Origin: JAFGDI01 sp963662515
Lineage (GTDB): Bacteria > Planctomycetota > Phycisphaerae > Sedimentisphaerales > SM23-30
Reading direction: 5' to 3'
DNA length: 64,000 bases
Assembly (NCBI GenBank): GCA_963662515.1
Contig: OY759675.1
Coordinates: forward strand, 1,922,001 to 1,986,000
Within the stretch, counting starts at the first letter, position 1. Each line of letters starts with the position of its first letter. The notes beneath the pieces are model-generated. The model was not told where the DNA came from, searched no databases, and worked only from the letters and a program-made list of their open reading frames with translations. Below, piece after piece: positions 34,596 to 44,407 of the stretch. The position numbers and the translations under genes were made by a program.

Positions 34596-37500
34596 TTAGA
34601 GTCTGTTCCAACGGGATTTTATTTTATCAAAGAAATTGTGCATGTCATCTACCATCATATAAAGAGATGGTGCCAGTATCAGAGTTATTGCTGTAGAGAA
34701 TAATATACCATAACCAAGAGACAAGGCCATAGGTATGAGATATTTTGCCTGCCGTGATGTTTCAAATATCATCGGCGCCAGACCGCCAAAGGTGGTAAGG
34801 GTGGTTAGCATGATCGGTCGGAATCGCTGTATACCGGCCGCCAGAATAGCATCGTGGCAGGAACAGTCTGGATTTTCCCGTCTGGTAGTATTGGCAAAGT
34901 CGATAAGCACAATAACATCATTCACAACAACACCGGCTAATGCTACAATACCAAACATGCTTATCACACTGAGGTTGTAACCCATTATGATATGTCCCAG
35001 AACTGCTCCGACAATACCAAAGGGTATGGCAGTCATAATTATTATCGGTTGTGTATAACTCTTGAATGGAATTGCCAGCATTGCATAAATAACGAAAAGT
35101 GCCAAAAGAAATCCAGTCTGTAGTGCCTCCATAGAATCAGCCAGATCTGCCTGACGACCTTCAAAACTGTAGGTCAGGCCAGGGTATTTGTTGATAAGAG
35201 ATGGAAGCAGGTCTGTTTTGAGCCGGTTCATTACTACGGTATTGTTTTCAGCGGGCACATCAGCTGAAATGGTTACCACCCGATTTTGGTCGCGATGATT
35301 AATAGAGGTATAAGCTCTGCCTCTGGATACTTCCACAACATCTCTGAGAGGTACTTCAATTCCGGTTAACGGTGAGCGTATTATCATAGATTCAAGGCTG
35401 TAGAGGGTATTGCGTTCTTCTTTCGGTAAACGCACCATTACTTTGATCTCATTTCTGCCTCGTTGCTGCCTCAGTGATTGGGCTCCATAATATGAACTTC
35501 TCACTTGTTGAGCAATATTGGCAGCGGTAAATCCAAGGGCCTGACATTCTTTTTTGACCGTAAAATCTATCTGTTCTTTGCCGGGCGTGAAACCATCGTC
35601 AACATCACTTACCGATTCCACTTCCTTAAGTAATGCTGCCAGTTCGGAACTTGCAGTCTCTAAGGTTTTCATGCTTCTATGTGAAAGTTCGACACTAAGA
35701 GATGCGCCAGAACCAGGGCCTCCAACATTGCTTTCAAAGCGAACATAATCAGCCCCGGTTATTTCACCGGTAGCTTTTCGCCACAGAGAAGAGACTTGGG
35801 CGGTACTCAGAGGTCTTACCTCAGGAGCAGTCAGCAATATATATATTTTGGCAACATGACTGCCACTGGTAGCGCCGCTCCCTTCGCCAACCCGTTCGTT
35901 TACTACTGATACTATACCTGTGCTTAATTTATCACCACCGTTGGCAGCAATGATCTCGCGTGCCTTGGCTTCTATAATATCTTTGGCACGAACCGTTTCT
36001 GAAACATCGCAGCCGTAAGGCATCACAACCGTTGCTCTGGCATATTCAGAATCAACAGAAGGGAATGCGACTATGCTGATATAGCCCAATGAGACAAAAG
36101 CTAGTGTCAGAGCTAATATTATCATGCAGCAAAGAATAGTCAGATAGCGATTTCTTAATACAAAATTTAGAAATGGCCCATAAATATTTCTTACGCATTT
36201 TACAAACCAATGGCTGAATGAGTTTTGCATCTTATGCAGCATACTCTTGTTTTCAGTATCTTTCTGGTGAGAGAGATGTGAAGGCAATATCAACAGGCAT
36301 TCGACTAAGGACATGAGAAATATGCATGTTATGATTACAGGAAATACCCTGTATATTTTGCCCATAAAACCCGGAACAAAAAGCATAGGTAAAAAGGCTA
36401 CTATATTAGTAAGAACACTGAATATTACCGGAATAGCCACCTGGCGTGTACCAATTATAGAGGCTTTATGGAAAGGCATACCATCCTGGTGGAGGTGATA
36501 CACATTTTCACCTACTACAATTGCATCATCTACGACTATGCCTAAAGCCACCAGAAATGCGAACATGGTCATCATATTGATTGTAATGTCAAAACTGGGC
36601 AAAAAGAGCATAGCACCTAAAAATGAAATAGGTATGCCCATAGATACCCAGAATGCCAGTCGAAACTCCAGGAAAATTGACAATAATACCGCAACTAATA
36701 ATAACCCGATAAGTCCGTTACGGAACAGCAGGTCCATTCTCTGGCGGTACATTTCAGATGAGTCATTCCAGATGATCATTTCCAGGCCATCAGGCATAGT
36801 GTCTAGCAGTTCACTAATTACCTTTCTGGTCGCATCAGCAACAGAAAGCGGTGTCTCGTTGCCAATCCGGTAAACATCAACAAGTAATGCTGGTTTTCCG
36901 TTATATGTAGTGAATTTATCGATGTCTTCAAAACCATCAACGATTACAGCGATATCTTTGAGCAACACCTCGGTGCCATCAGAATTACTCACTATTGGAA
37001 TATTTTCATATTCGACTCCCCAGTCGCGTCTTTCCTTCATGCGGACCATGATCTCACCATTAGCGGTTTTCATTGAACCGCCGGGTAGTTCCAGGGCATG
37101 ACGGGAGATAATGTCAGCGATTCCGGGAAGAGTCAGATTGTAACGCCTGAGTGTGTCCTGAGGCACTTCAATACTGATTTCATATTCCCTGTGACCTGAT
37201 ATTTCAACCTGAGTAATATCTGCTTCCTGAAGTAGGCGGTCACGAACTTGTTCAGCTGTTTCCCGCAATGCCTTTTCACTTAAATCAGCTGACAGTACGA
37301 TAGAAAGTACCTGCCTCTTCCGTGATGACTGTGTAACTTGCGGCTCTTCAGCCTCCTCAGGAAATGTTACAATGCGATCGACTTCCGTTTTTACATCCTG
37401 GGTCAGCTTCTGAATGTCATATCCTACCAGCATCTCAACTGTTACAACGCCAACCCCTTCATTGGCCGCAGCAGTGACTTCTTTGACACCATCAAGACCC

Positions 37501-37751
37501 CTGACATTCTCTTCAATTACCTGAACAATGGATTTTTCAACTTCTTCCGGACTGGCTCCCGGGTATGGCACTGTTACTGTAACCATATCAAGTGAAAATT
37601 CCGGGAAAACCTCTTTTTTGATATTTGAAGCCATCATAAGTCCGCCTATCAGGCAGACTACCATTATAAGATTGGCTGTTACTGGATTGTGAACCATCCA
37701 GGAGATAACCCCTTTTTTCAAATTACCTTCCTGTTCGATTAAATCGTTCAT
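34596..37751 (-). CDS. RND efflux transporter (AcrB/MexB superfamily)
   Basis: A 1051-residue inner-membrane proton antiporter with the 12-helix, two-lobe RND layout. SWMVHNPVTANLIMVVCLIGG is helix 1, and porter domains follow it and helix 7. The helix-4 proton pair is D408-D409 in GIVVDDAIVVGENV, close to the D407/D408 of AcrB. FPEFSLDMVTVTVPYPGASPEEVE is the usual first periplasmic motif. It pumps hydrophobic or amphipathic compounds through the adaptor and TolC-like proteins encoded upstream. Substrates are unknown. The FPEFSLDMV, multi-pass FTDR type resembles multidrug rather than metal pumps. Confidence 0.95.
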   Translation of the reverse strand: MNDLIEQEGNLKKGVISWMVHNPVTANLIMVVCLIGGLMMASNIKKEVFPEFSLDMVTVTVPYPGASPEEVEKSIVQVIEENVRGLDGVKEVTAAANEGVGVVTVEMLVGYDIQKLTQDVKTEVDRIVTFPEEAEEPQVTQSSRKRQVLSIVLSADLSEKALRETAEQVRDRLLQEADITQVEISGHREYEISIEVPQDTLRRYNLTLPGIADIISRHALELPGGSMKTANGEIMVRMKERRDWGVEYENIPIVSNSDGTEVLLKDIAVIVDGFEDIDKFTTYNGKPALLVDVYRIGNETPLSVADATRKVISELLDTMPDGLEMIIWNDSSEMYRQRMDLLFRNGLIGLLLVAVLLSIFLEFRLAFWVSMGIPISFLGAMLFLPSFDITINMMTMFAFLVALGIVVDDAIVVGENVYHLHQDGMPFHKASIIGTRQVAIPVIFSVLTNIVAFLPMLFVPGFMGKIYRVFPVIITCIFLMSLVECLLILPSHLSHQKDTENKSMLHKMQNSFSHWFVKCVRNIYGPFLNFVLRNRYLTILCCMIILALTLAFVSLGYISIVAFPSVDSEYARATVVMPYGCDVSETVRAKDIIEAKAREIIAANGGDKLSTGIVSVVNERVGEGSGATSGSHVAKIYILLTAPEVRPLSTAQVSSLWRKATGEITGADYVRFESNVGGPGSGASLSVELSHRSMKTLETASSELAALLKEVESVSDVDDGFTPGKEQIDFTVKKECQALGFTAANIAQQVRSSYYGAQSLRQQRGRNEIKVMVRLPKEERNTLYSLESMIIRSPLTGIEVPLRDVVEVSRGRAYTSINHRDQNRVVTISADVPAENNTVVMNRLKTDLLPSLINKYPGLTYSFEGRQADLADSMEALQTGFLLALFVIYAMLAIPFKSYTQPIIIMTAIPFGIVGAVLGHIIMGYNLSVISMFGIVALAGVVVNDVIVLIDFANTTRRENPDCSCHDAILAAGIQRFRPIMLTTLTTFGGLAPMIFETSRQAKYLIPMALSLGYGILFSTAITLILAPSLYMMVDDMHNFFDKIKSRWNRL

Positions 37752-37855
37752 ATATCTTTTACCTTTATTTTTTATAGTGCTTGCTGCTTGTTATAGCCGA
37801 GTATCTATTGAGCTAAATACAAAATATCAAATAAATAATACTTGAACAAGCTCCG

Positions 37856-39034
37856 TCATTTAGATAACATTTCATCTGTCAATCGCAAAGACATTCCGTT
37901 AACAGGTGAGGCGATAGCTGATATTACCAGTAATTCACCGTTATTAAGACCATCCGTGATCACTACAGTGTCTTCGTCACGCCATATAGTCTTAGCCTGT
38001 CTTATATCAAGCTCATAGCCGCCATCTCGAGATATTGCCAGCCAGACATTATTATCATCACGCCAGGCCGTACGGGGGATTCTTGCTATGTTATCCATTA
38101 GCTTACCTTCGATCTCAATTTTTACATAATCGCCCAGCAATAATGGCTGTCTGCTATTTGTTTTCAGGTCAAATGGGTCTTCAACTTCAACTAATACCCT
38201 CGCCATTTTACCTTTGCTTTCCAGATTAGTAAGAAGGCCTACAACCTTACCGCTTACTACATTGTCATTATAATAAACTTTGGCTTCAGAACCTTTTGTG
38301 TTGGTTATATCTGGTATTTCCAGCCATTTTAGTTCGTCCAGCGGAACTGATACTTCTATCCAGTATTTGTCAATATCAACCAGCTCTGCCAATGATTCCT
38401 GGCTGGTTACATTAGTTCCAATATCCACACTTTTAGATAATACCATACAATTAAATGGGGCGTTTATCTGAGTTCTGCTCAGATCAAGCTCGCTCTTTTT
38501 TAACGCACTGCGACTTATTTCAACATTTGCCTGAGCCTGCATTAATTGCGGCTGACGCAGGGCCAGTGATCTGTCCTGATCTGATATCTCACGCCCGTTA
38601 TTAACTAGTTCCCATTCTCTGAGAGCTATTTGTTGTTTGCCTTTTTCTAATGCCAGGGCTGCCTGAGCGTTAGTCAATTGCCCTTTGCTCTGCATTATTG
38701 CCAGCTCATAATCATCAGGTTCTATTGTCACTATGGTCTGGCCAGCAGATAAATATCCGCCCGGGCGAAACTGGTCGCTCACTGCTATGATCTGGCCGGC
38801 AACCCTTGATCTTAAAACTATTTTACGAACTGGTACGACAGTGCCCATTGCCTTTATAATTATTGGCTCGCTTATTTTTGAAACTGTCATAACATCTGCC
38901 AGATATGAAGTCTTTGGCATTGGAGCTTTCCCGATCTCAGGCTTATTTTTTGCCATATATTTTATTGTTAATACTGAAGCAAATATTAATATAGCAGTAA
39001 TTAATATCTTTATAGTTATTTTTGTTTTACTCAT
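37856..39034 (-). CDS. RND periplasmic adaptor (HlyD/AcrA family)
   Basis: A 392-residue membrane-fusion protein. It has an N-terminal membrane anchor (about 9-27), a barrel-sandwich/lipoyl domain (about 68-110, GTVVPVRKIVLRSRVAGQI), a coiled-coil hairpin (about 112-175), a second lipoyl half (INAPFNCMVLSKSVDIG) and C-terminal beta-barrel and membrane-proximal domains. It bridges the RND pump and the outer-membrane channel. No lipobox is seen. It lies 63 bp after the TolC-like gene and 104 bp before the RND gene. Confidence 0.92.
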   Translation of the reverse strand: MSKTKITIKILITAILIFASVLTIKYMAKNKPEIGKAPMPKTSYLADVMTVSKISEPIIIKAMGTVVPVRKIVLRSRVAGQIIAVSDQFRPGGYLSAGQTIVTIEPDDYELAIMQSKGQLTNAQAALALEKGKQQIALREWELVNNGREISDQDRSLALRQPQLMQAQANVEISRSALKKSELDLSRTQINAPFNCMVLSKSVDIGTNVTSQESLAELVDIDKYWIEVSVPLDELKWLEIPDITNTKGSEAKVYYNDNVVSGKVVGLLTNLESKGKMARVLVEVEDPFDLKTNSRQPLLLGDYVKIEIEGKLMDNIARIPRTAWRDDNNVWLAISRDGGYELDIRQAKTIWRDEDTVVITDGLNNGELLVISAIASPVNGMSLRLTDEMLSK

Positions 39035-39097
39035 GGTTATTTACCTTTTTATATTATCTACTGTTGATTACCCTAAGAATTGTACTGCCTGGTTATA

Positions 39098-40480
39098 TTA
39101 CAGCCAGCTTCCACCCAATGCCCGGTACAATGCAGTCCTATATTGAAGGAGATTTTTTTGCCTGCTTAATATTTCAAATTCAAGAGCCTGTACTTTTATC
39201 AGCTCTGAAAGAGTGCTTAGATAGTCCTGGGCTCCATTAAAATATTGATATTCTGCCTGTTTGAGTGCCTGACGCGCCAGTTCCAGTTGACCTGATACTA
39301 CTTTCAGGTTCTTTTGCTGATATTGTTCCTGTAACATTGCATTGGTAACCTCAGTTACAGCTGTTATTGTTGCCTGCTTATAGACAGATGTTTTTTCCTC
39401 TATTACTGCCTGAACTCGTGCTACCTCTGCCTCTCGCCGTTTGCCATCAAGTAATGGTACTGTGAGATTTGCCGCAAGGTTCATTATCCAGTTGTCAAAT
39501 AGACTCTCTAGTTCATCATCTCCATATTTATAGGAAGCGGTGAGTTTGAATGCTGGTAGTTTGTCAGCTTTGGCCTCAGAGAGATTCCAGTTTGCTATTT
39601 TGACATTCAGCATTGCCAGTCTGAGGTCAGGCCTTCTGGTCAGCAATTGTGATGGTATGCCGGTTGCCGGCATATCAGGTATTTGAGGCATTCTTTGTGT
39701 TTCTATTGATATTTCACTGCCGGGCATTTTACCCAGAAGGGCGGCAAGTTTATTATGGGCTACTTTTTCTGCTGATTCAGTCAGGATAAGAGCTGCTTTA
39801 ACCTGTTCTATTGTCTGTCTTTGCCGTAATACATCCAGAGAACTGCTATTTGACTTATTAAATCGCAGTTCCAGCAACTCTAGATAAGACTTATTAGTTT
39901 CTAATTGCTTATTGAGAATGCTTTTCTGTTCCCGGCTGGCAAGAATGTCAAGCCAGGCCTGTATTATTTCTGCTACAACTGTTGTAGCGGCAGTATCTAC
40001 TGATTCCCGGCTGGCTTGCACCGATAGCAGGGCGGCTTGCTTCTGCGAGTCTATCCTACCCCAGAGGTCCAGCTCATACGCTGCTGCCAGGCCCAGAGAA
40101 TAGCTGTCTGTTGTGGTTTCGGTTGTGCCTGCGGCTGTTTCGATTCGGTTTCGGGTCGTGCCAGCTCCGGCACTCAGATCCACTTGCAGATCGTCTGCTG
40201 AATTTATCTTTAGTTCCGCCGCTTTAGCCTGTTTCAGTCTGGCCCAGGCTTGCTCAATGCTCAGATTATCAGTCATGGCACTGGCTATGAGCCTGTTGAG
40301 CTCTTCGCTGCCGAATTCCTGCCACCATTTTTCTTGAATCTCAAAATTTGCCTGCTGCGTCACTCCTGAATATTGCTCCGGCATAAATCCTGATATTTCA
40401 GATAATTCTGGTTCACCAGTATGGCATCCGGCTAATAATAAAACACTGCAAATGCCTGATATATATATTTCTTTTTTCAA
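39098..40480 (-). CDS. Outer-membrane efflux lipoprotein (NodT/OprM family)
   Basis: A 460-residue outer-membrane channel. The lipobox LLLAGC gives Cys19. Two outer-membrane-efflux repeats (about 55-240 and 255-450) form the alpha-barrel, with the typical LTRRPDLRLAMLNVKIANWNL at the start of the second. It is the exit duct of the RND pump. Its ATG overlaps the tetR stop by 4 bp, so it is translationally coupled to the regulator. Confidence 0.92.
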   Translation of the reverse strand: MKKEIYISGICSVLLLAGCHTGEPELSEISGFMPEQYSGVTQQANFEIQEKWWQEFGSEELNRLIASAMTDNLSIEQAWARLKQAKAAELKINSADDLQVDLSAGAGTTRNRIETAAGTTETTTDSYSLGLAAAYELDLWGRIDSQKQAALLSVQASRESVDTAATTVVAEIIQAWLDILASREQKSILNKQLETNKSYLELLELRFNKSNSSSLDVLRQRQTIEQVKAALILTESAEKVAHNKLAALLGKMPGSEISIETQRMPQIPDMPATGIPSQLLTRRPDLRLAMLNVKIANWNLSEAKADKLPAFKLTASYKYGDDELESLFDNWIMNLAANLTVPLLDGKRREAEVARVQAVIEEKTSVYKQATITAVTEVTNAMLQEQYQQKNLKVVSGQLELARQALKQAEYQYFNGAQDYLSTLSELIKVQALEFEILSRQKNLLQYRTALYRALGGSWL

Positions 40481-41136
40481 TATCCACTCTCCATATTTGT
40501 TTTACGGATATTCAGACCGTTTATACAAAATTCATATACATGGTCTATTATTTCTTCAAGAAAATTTTCTGCCTGAAACTCCGGTCGGTCAAAGGGGGGC
40601 AGCTTTTGGCTTATCTTGTATTTGCGAATATTCCTGGTAGTATTAAAGAACAGACATTGCGACATTATACTCATATTCAGCAACCTTATCTTATGTATGT
40701 CTGTCTCACCTGTCAGTCTGACTATTATAGCATCAAGTCTTGATCTTTCCTGGCTTAATATGTCTGAAATAAAATCTTTTGATACCAGTGTAGGGGCAAA
40801 TATTTCATGAAATACCATACGCATAAACCAACCTGAGGGGCCTTCGTCAAATATTGAGCGGATAAGTGCCGCAATATAGTTTTTAAGCTGCTCAGTTGCT
40901 GGTTTTTCACTGCCATCATCATTTAAAGCATCTGCTCTTTGGATCAGGCTAACGGCATGACGGAATGATTTTTCAAATAAATTCTCTTTGCTTCGGAAAT
41001 AATAGTTTATAGCCGCACGATTAACCTCGGCCATACTGCATATATCAGTGATACTGGTCTCTTTATACCCTTTCTGGGCAAATGCTTCACAAGCGCATTC
41101 CACTATCCTGCGAGCCGTATCGTTATAGTCTTCCAT
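40477..41136 (-). CDS. TetR/AcrR-family repressor of the efflux operon
   Basis: The start MEDYNDTARR has GGTGA 5 bp upstream. An ATG 12 bp earlier has no ribosome site. The 219-residue product has the TetR helix-turn-helix near residues 24-46 (ETSITDICSMAEVNRAAINYYFRSKENLFEK) and a C-terminal ligand-binding, dimerisation domain. It is the first gene of the operon it presumably controls, together with tolC, hlyD and RND genes downstream. The candidate operator overlaps the promoter upstream (41226-41257). Confidence 0.9.
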   Translation of the reverse strand: MEDYNDTARRIVECACEAFAQKGYKETSITDICSMAEVNRAAINYYFRSKENLFEKSFRHAVSLIQRADALNDDGSEKPATEQLKNYIAALIRSIFDEGPSGWFMRMVFHEIFAPTLVSKDFISDILSQERSRLDAIIVRLTGETDIHKIRLLNMSIMSQCLFFNTTRNIRKYKISQKLPPFDRPEFQAENFLEEIIDHVYEFCINGLNIRKTNMESGY

Positions 41137-41225
41137 ATTTGTCACCATTAATTTAAATTGTATAAAGATAAAGTCTGTTTCTGGTAGCCATGGGTGTTAT
41201 TTGCGTAGCTTTACAGCATACTTAT

Positions 41226-41257
41226 ACAACTATATCATACGGTTGTTTGAAATGCAA
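41226..41257 (-). promoter_or_regulatory. Promoter of the efflux operon with candidate TetR operator
   Basis: On the minus strand TTGCAT (41257-41252), a 17-base spacer and TATAGT (41234-41229) form a plausible sigma-70 promoter 93 bp upstream of tetR. An ACAAC-N11-GTTGT dyad (41226-41246) overlaps the -10, a typical place for TetR-family autorepression. The dyad is short, so the operator call is weak. Confidence 0.45.
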
Positions 41258-41362
41258 GTATTATTTTTCTTGTAACTTCAAAATTAGTACAATCGTGAAC
41301 ATATTGTATTTATAATAAATGAGTTAGGTGTTAATAAGTTTTGCATGCTTTTGTGGTCTTAT

Positions 41363-41402
41363 AAAAAAAAGACCAGATAAGCCTTGCGACTCACACTGGT
41401 CT
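41363..41402 (-). terminator. Intrinsic terminator of metE
   Basis: AGACCAG (41370-41376) and CTGGTCT (41396-41402) pair across a 19-base loop. On the minus strand eight T follow. It lies about 32 bp past the metE stop and ends the riboswitch-led unit. Confidence 0.8.
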
Positions 41403-41433
41403 GATTGAAAGGATTTAACCTTGGTGAAGAATA

Positions 41434-43710
41434 TTATGCTTGAACTTGTTTGCGAACCACCTCGGCGGCTTTGACCATATTGATCAGAGCTGCTTTGGTT
41501 TCGGGCCATGCTCTGGTTTTCAGGCCGCAGTCGGGGTTAACCCAGAGCTGTTTAGCAGGAATAACCTTGAGCATTTTCTCCAGCAGCTCGACCATTTCCT
41601 CGACTTCCGGTATGCGAGGGCTGTGAATATCATATACACCTGGGCCTATCTCATTAGGGTAATCAAAATCATTGAACACATCCAGCAGCTTGATATCAGA
41701 ACGAGATGCTTCGATCGAAATTACATCAGCATCCAATGCAGCGATAGCGTCTATGATCGCGTTAAAATCAGAATAACACATATGCGTATGGATTTGTGTG
41801 GAGTCACTTACACTGCATGTCGCAATCTTAAAGGCATTTACCGCCCAGTCAAAATATTCCTTCCATTGCGAGGTCTTAAGCGGCATACCTTCTCGGAATG
41901 CCGGTTCATCGATCTGTATGATATTTATTCCGGCATCTTCAAGGTCAGTTACTTCATCACGAATAGCCAGAGCGATCTGGTTTGCTGTCACACTCAGAGG
42001 CTGATCTTCACGCACAAATGACCACTTTAATATAGTTACCGGGCCGGTAAGCATGCCCTTGACATATTTCTTACTCAGTGACTGGGCATATTTTGCCCAT
42101 TCGATGGTCATTGGAGTACTGCGCGAGACATCGCCATAGATCAGTGGGGGCTTGACGCAGCGGGAGCCATAGCTTTGTACCCAGCCAAACTGAGTAAAGG
42201 CAAACCCGTTAAGCTGCTGGCCGAAATATTCCACCATGTCGTTTCTTTCTGGTTCCCCGTGTACCAACACATCCAGCCCGATCTCCTCCTGAAACCGCAC
42301 AACCAGGGCTACCTCATCTTTCATGCTCTGCTGATATGCTGCCTCATCGATATTACCGGCTTTGAAATCAGCCCGGGCCTTGCGGATCTCCGGTGTCTGT
42401 GGGAATGAGCCGATTGTGGTAGTGGGTAGCAGGGGCAGGCCCAGAGCCTTTTCCTGGGCAAGTCTGCGCTGCGGATACGCACTCTGACGGTTTGACATAG
42501 CTGGGGTTATAGCTGCCATACGGGCTGTTACTGCCGGGTCGGTAAAGCGAGATGCATTTTTAGAATTAAATACTGCCGAATAACTTTCAATTTGCTCCAG
42601 AGCCGACTTATCACCGTTCAATGCAGCGGTAAGAAGCTTAACTTCAGATAACTTTTGAACTGCGAAAGCCAGCTTTTCTTTTATTTCTGGAGCCAGAGCC
42701 GACTCTCTGGTCAGATCAACTGGGCTATGCTGTAATGAACAGGAGGGGGCAATGATTATGTTTCTGCCACCCCGATCAGCCAATATTGGCTTGAGCTTCT
42801 CGTAATGGGCTGTGAGATTGGACTTCCATACATTACGGCCACTGATAACACCCAGTGACAGGCCGGTCTTGATTGGTAATGTTTTCAGTGCGGCATTTAG
42901 CTGTTCTGGAGCTCGGTCCAGATCGAGATGAATGAAATCAAAGTTGAATTTTGCCAGCATAGGCAAATGCTCGCTTATATCGCCAAAATAAGTTGCCAGA
43001 TGGATTGCAGGCCGATTTATCGTGCCCAGTATCTCATGGTATGCCTTTTCAAAGGCAGCTATATGCCGGCCATCTATATCCACAGCCAGTATCGGCTCAT
43101 CGATCTGTACCGAGTCGGCTCCGGCTGCTCTGAGTTTGGCAAGCACCTCTTTATACACTTCAACTGCATTATCGATAAGGTCCAGCGGGTCAAAACAGTC
43201 AGGTCTGGCTTTGCCCAAGGCCAGATATGTTACCGGTCCGATCAATACCGGCCTGGTAATAATACCCAGTTGTTTGGCCTCAATAAACTGATCGATAACT
43301 TTGCTGCTGCTTAATGAAAATATCTGGCCGACATTGAATTCCGGTACGATATAATGGTAATTGGTGTCAAACCATTTGGTCATCTCCATCGCCACTTTAC
43401 GGTCGTTTCCGCGGGCCATGGCAAAATAGGTAGTCAGATTGATTTTGCCCCCTGTGAAGCCATAGCGGGCAGGTACGGCACCAAGCATAGCCGAAGTATC
43501 AAGCATCTGGTCATAAAAACTAAAGTCATTTGATGGTATAATATCCAGCCCCGCAGCTTTCTGTAGCTGCCAGTGACGACGACGAAGCTCAGCGGCTATA
43601 TCCTCAAGCTGACTCTCTGACGACTGACCTTTCCAATATGACTCAACCGCTTTTTTTAGCTCTCGATCGGCCCCGATACGGGGAAAACCATTATTCGAAC
43701 ATTTAATCAT
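41434..43710 (-). CDS. metE: Cobalamin-independent methionine synthase
   Basis: A 758-residue two-domain enzyme that methylates homocysteine with 5-methyltetrahydropteroyltri-glutamate, with no B12. The zinc ligands fall where expected: His643 and Cys645 (HTHMCYSDF) and Cys728 (NPDCGLKTR), near E. coli H641, C643 and C726. The N-terminal GFPRIGADRELKKAVESYWKG is the family start. The ribosome site AGGAG lies 11 bp before the ATG and can pair with CTCCT just upstream. It is the last gene of the nrdD-nrdG-dcd-metE run and is followed by a terminator. A separate weak promoter (TATAAT at 43778-43773) cannot be excluded. Confidence 0.96.
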   Translation of the reverse strand: MIKCSNNGFPRIGADRELKKAVESYWKGQSSESQLEDIAAELRRRHWQLQKAAGLDIIPSNDFSFYDQMLDTSAMLGAVPARYGFTGGKINLTTYFAMARGNDRKVAMEMTKWFDTNYHYIVPEFNVGQIFSLSSSKVIDQFIEAKQLGIITRPVLIGPVTYLALGKARPDCFDPLDLIDNAVEVYKEVLAKLRAAGADSVQIDEPILAVDIDGRHIAAFEKAYHEILGTINRPAIHLATYFGDISEHLPMLAKFNFDFIHLDLDRAPEQLNAALKTLPIKTGLSLGVISGRNVWKSNLTAHYEKLKPILADRGGRNIIIAPSCSLQHSPVDLTRESALAPEIKEKLAFAVQKLSEVKLLTAALNGDKSALEQIESYSAVFNSKNASRFTDPAVTARMAAITPAMSNRQSAYPQRRLAQEKALGLPLLPTTTIGSFPQTPEIRKARADFKAGNIDEAAYQQSMKDEVALVVRFQEEIGLDVLVHGEPERNDMVEYFGQQLNGFAFTQFGWVQSYGSRCVKPPLIYGDVSRSTPMTIEWAKYAQSLSKKYVKGMLTGPVTILKWSFVREDQPLSVTANQIALAIRDEVTDLEDAGINIIQIDEPAFREGMPLKTSQWKEYFDWAVNAFKIATCSVSDSTQIHTHMCYSDFNAIIDAIAALDADVISIEASRSDIKLLDVFNDFDYPNEIGPGVYDIHSPRIPEVEEMVELLEKMLKVIPAKQLWVNPDCGLKTRAWPETKAALINMVKAAEVVRKQVQA

Positions 43711-43721
43711 TAATTATCTAA

Positions 43722-43734
43722 CTCCTTTCAGGAG
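43722..43734 (-). promoter_or_regulatory. Shine-Dalgarno hairpin of metE
   Basis: On the minus strand CTCCT-GAA-AGGAG places the ribosome site in a five-pair hairpin with a three-base loop. It could limit translation of metE. The short stem makes the effect uncertain. Confidence 0.35.
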
Positions 43735-43837
43735 AATAAGTTGTTGCATAATATTTTTATAAGATACATGTTATTATATGTAGCTTAGTGTAAAATAATC
43801 CAGTAAAAGTAAAAATATTCTTAAACAGTATGATTTA

Positions 43838-44404
43838 TTATACTTTGGGTAGAGTAATGCCGGATTGTTTCTGATATTTCCCGTGTCGATCGGCATAGGA
43901 TACTTCGCAGGGAGTATCTGATTCAAAGAAAAGTACCTGGGCCAAACCTTCCCAGGCATATACCTTGGCAGGCAGGGGTGTTGTATTGGATATTTCCAGT
44001 ACAGCCTGACCTTCCCAGCCGGGTTCAAAAGGGGTAACATTTACTATTATTCCGCAACGGGCATAGGTTGATTTACCCACGCAGACAGTAAGAATATTAT
44101 GGGGTATTCGGAAGTACTCTACACTGAGTGCCAGTGCAAAGCTGTTAGGAGGAATGATACATACCTCACTTTGGATCTCTACCATGCCTTTGGGGTCAAA
44201 GTTCTTCGGGTCAACTACGGTGCCGTGCACATTGGTGAATATGCGAAAATGGTCAGATACCCGAATATCATAGCCAAATGAGGAAAGGCCATAGGAGATA
44301 ACAGGTACTCCCTTGTTATTCTTTACCTGCCCGGGCTCAAATGGCTCGATCATGCCGGTCTTACTTACATATTCTTTAATTTTAGTGTCAGAACATATAC
44401 TCAT
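43838..44404 (-). CDS. dcd: dCTP deaminase
   Basis: A 188-residue trimeric dUTPase-fold enzyme that turns dCTP into dUTP and ammonia, feeding dTMP synthesis. SYGLSSFGYDIRV (37-49), GKSTYARCG (110-118) and EPGWEGQ with catalytic Glu131 match the family. It lies 3 bp from nrdG. Its product chain starts from dCTP, which the NrdD type of ribonucleotide reductase makes directly as a triphosphate, so the pairing is logical. The mono- versus bifunctional (dUTPase) type cannot be decided from sequence alone. Confidence 0.95.
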   Translation of the reverse strand: MSICSDTKIKEYVSKTGMIEPFEPGQVKNNKGVPVISYGLSSFGYDIRVSDHFRIFTNVHGTVVDPKNFDPKGMVEIQSEVCIIPPNSFALALSVEYFRIPHNILTVCVGKSTYARCGIIVNVTPFEPGWEGQAVLEISNTTPLPAKVYAWEGLAQVLFFESDTPCEVSYADRHGKYQKQSGITLPKV

Positions 44405-44407
44405 TAT

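Noticed and set aside
41440..42021. 193-codon frame opposite metE
   Set aside because: It is antisense to a clear, highly conserved enzyme and shows no family features; a shadow frame.
43711..43837. Second riboswitch (SAM or B12) directly ahead of metE
   Set aside because: The 127-bp gap is too short and shows no conserved aptamer core, only a small ribosome-site hairpin.
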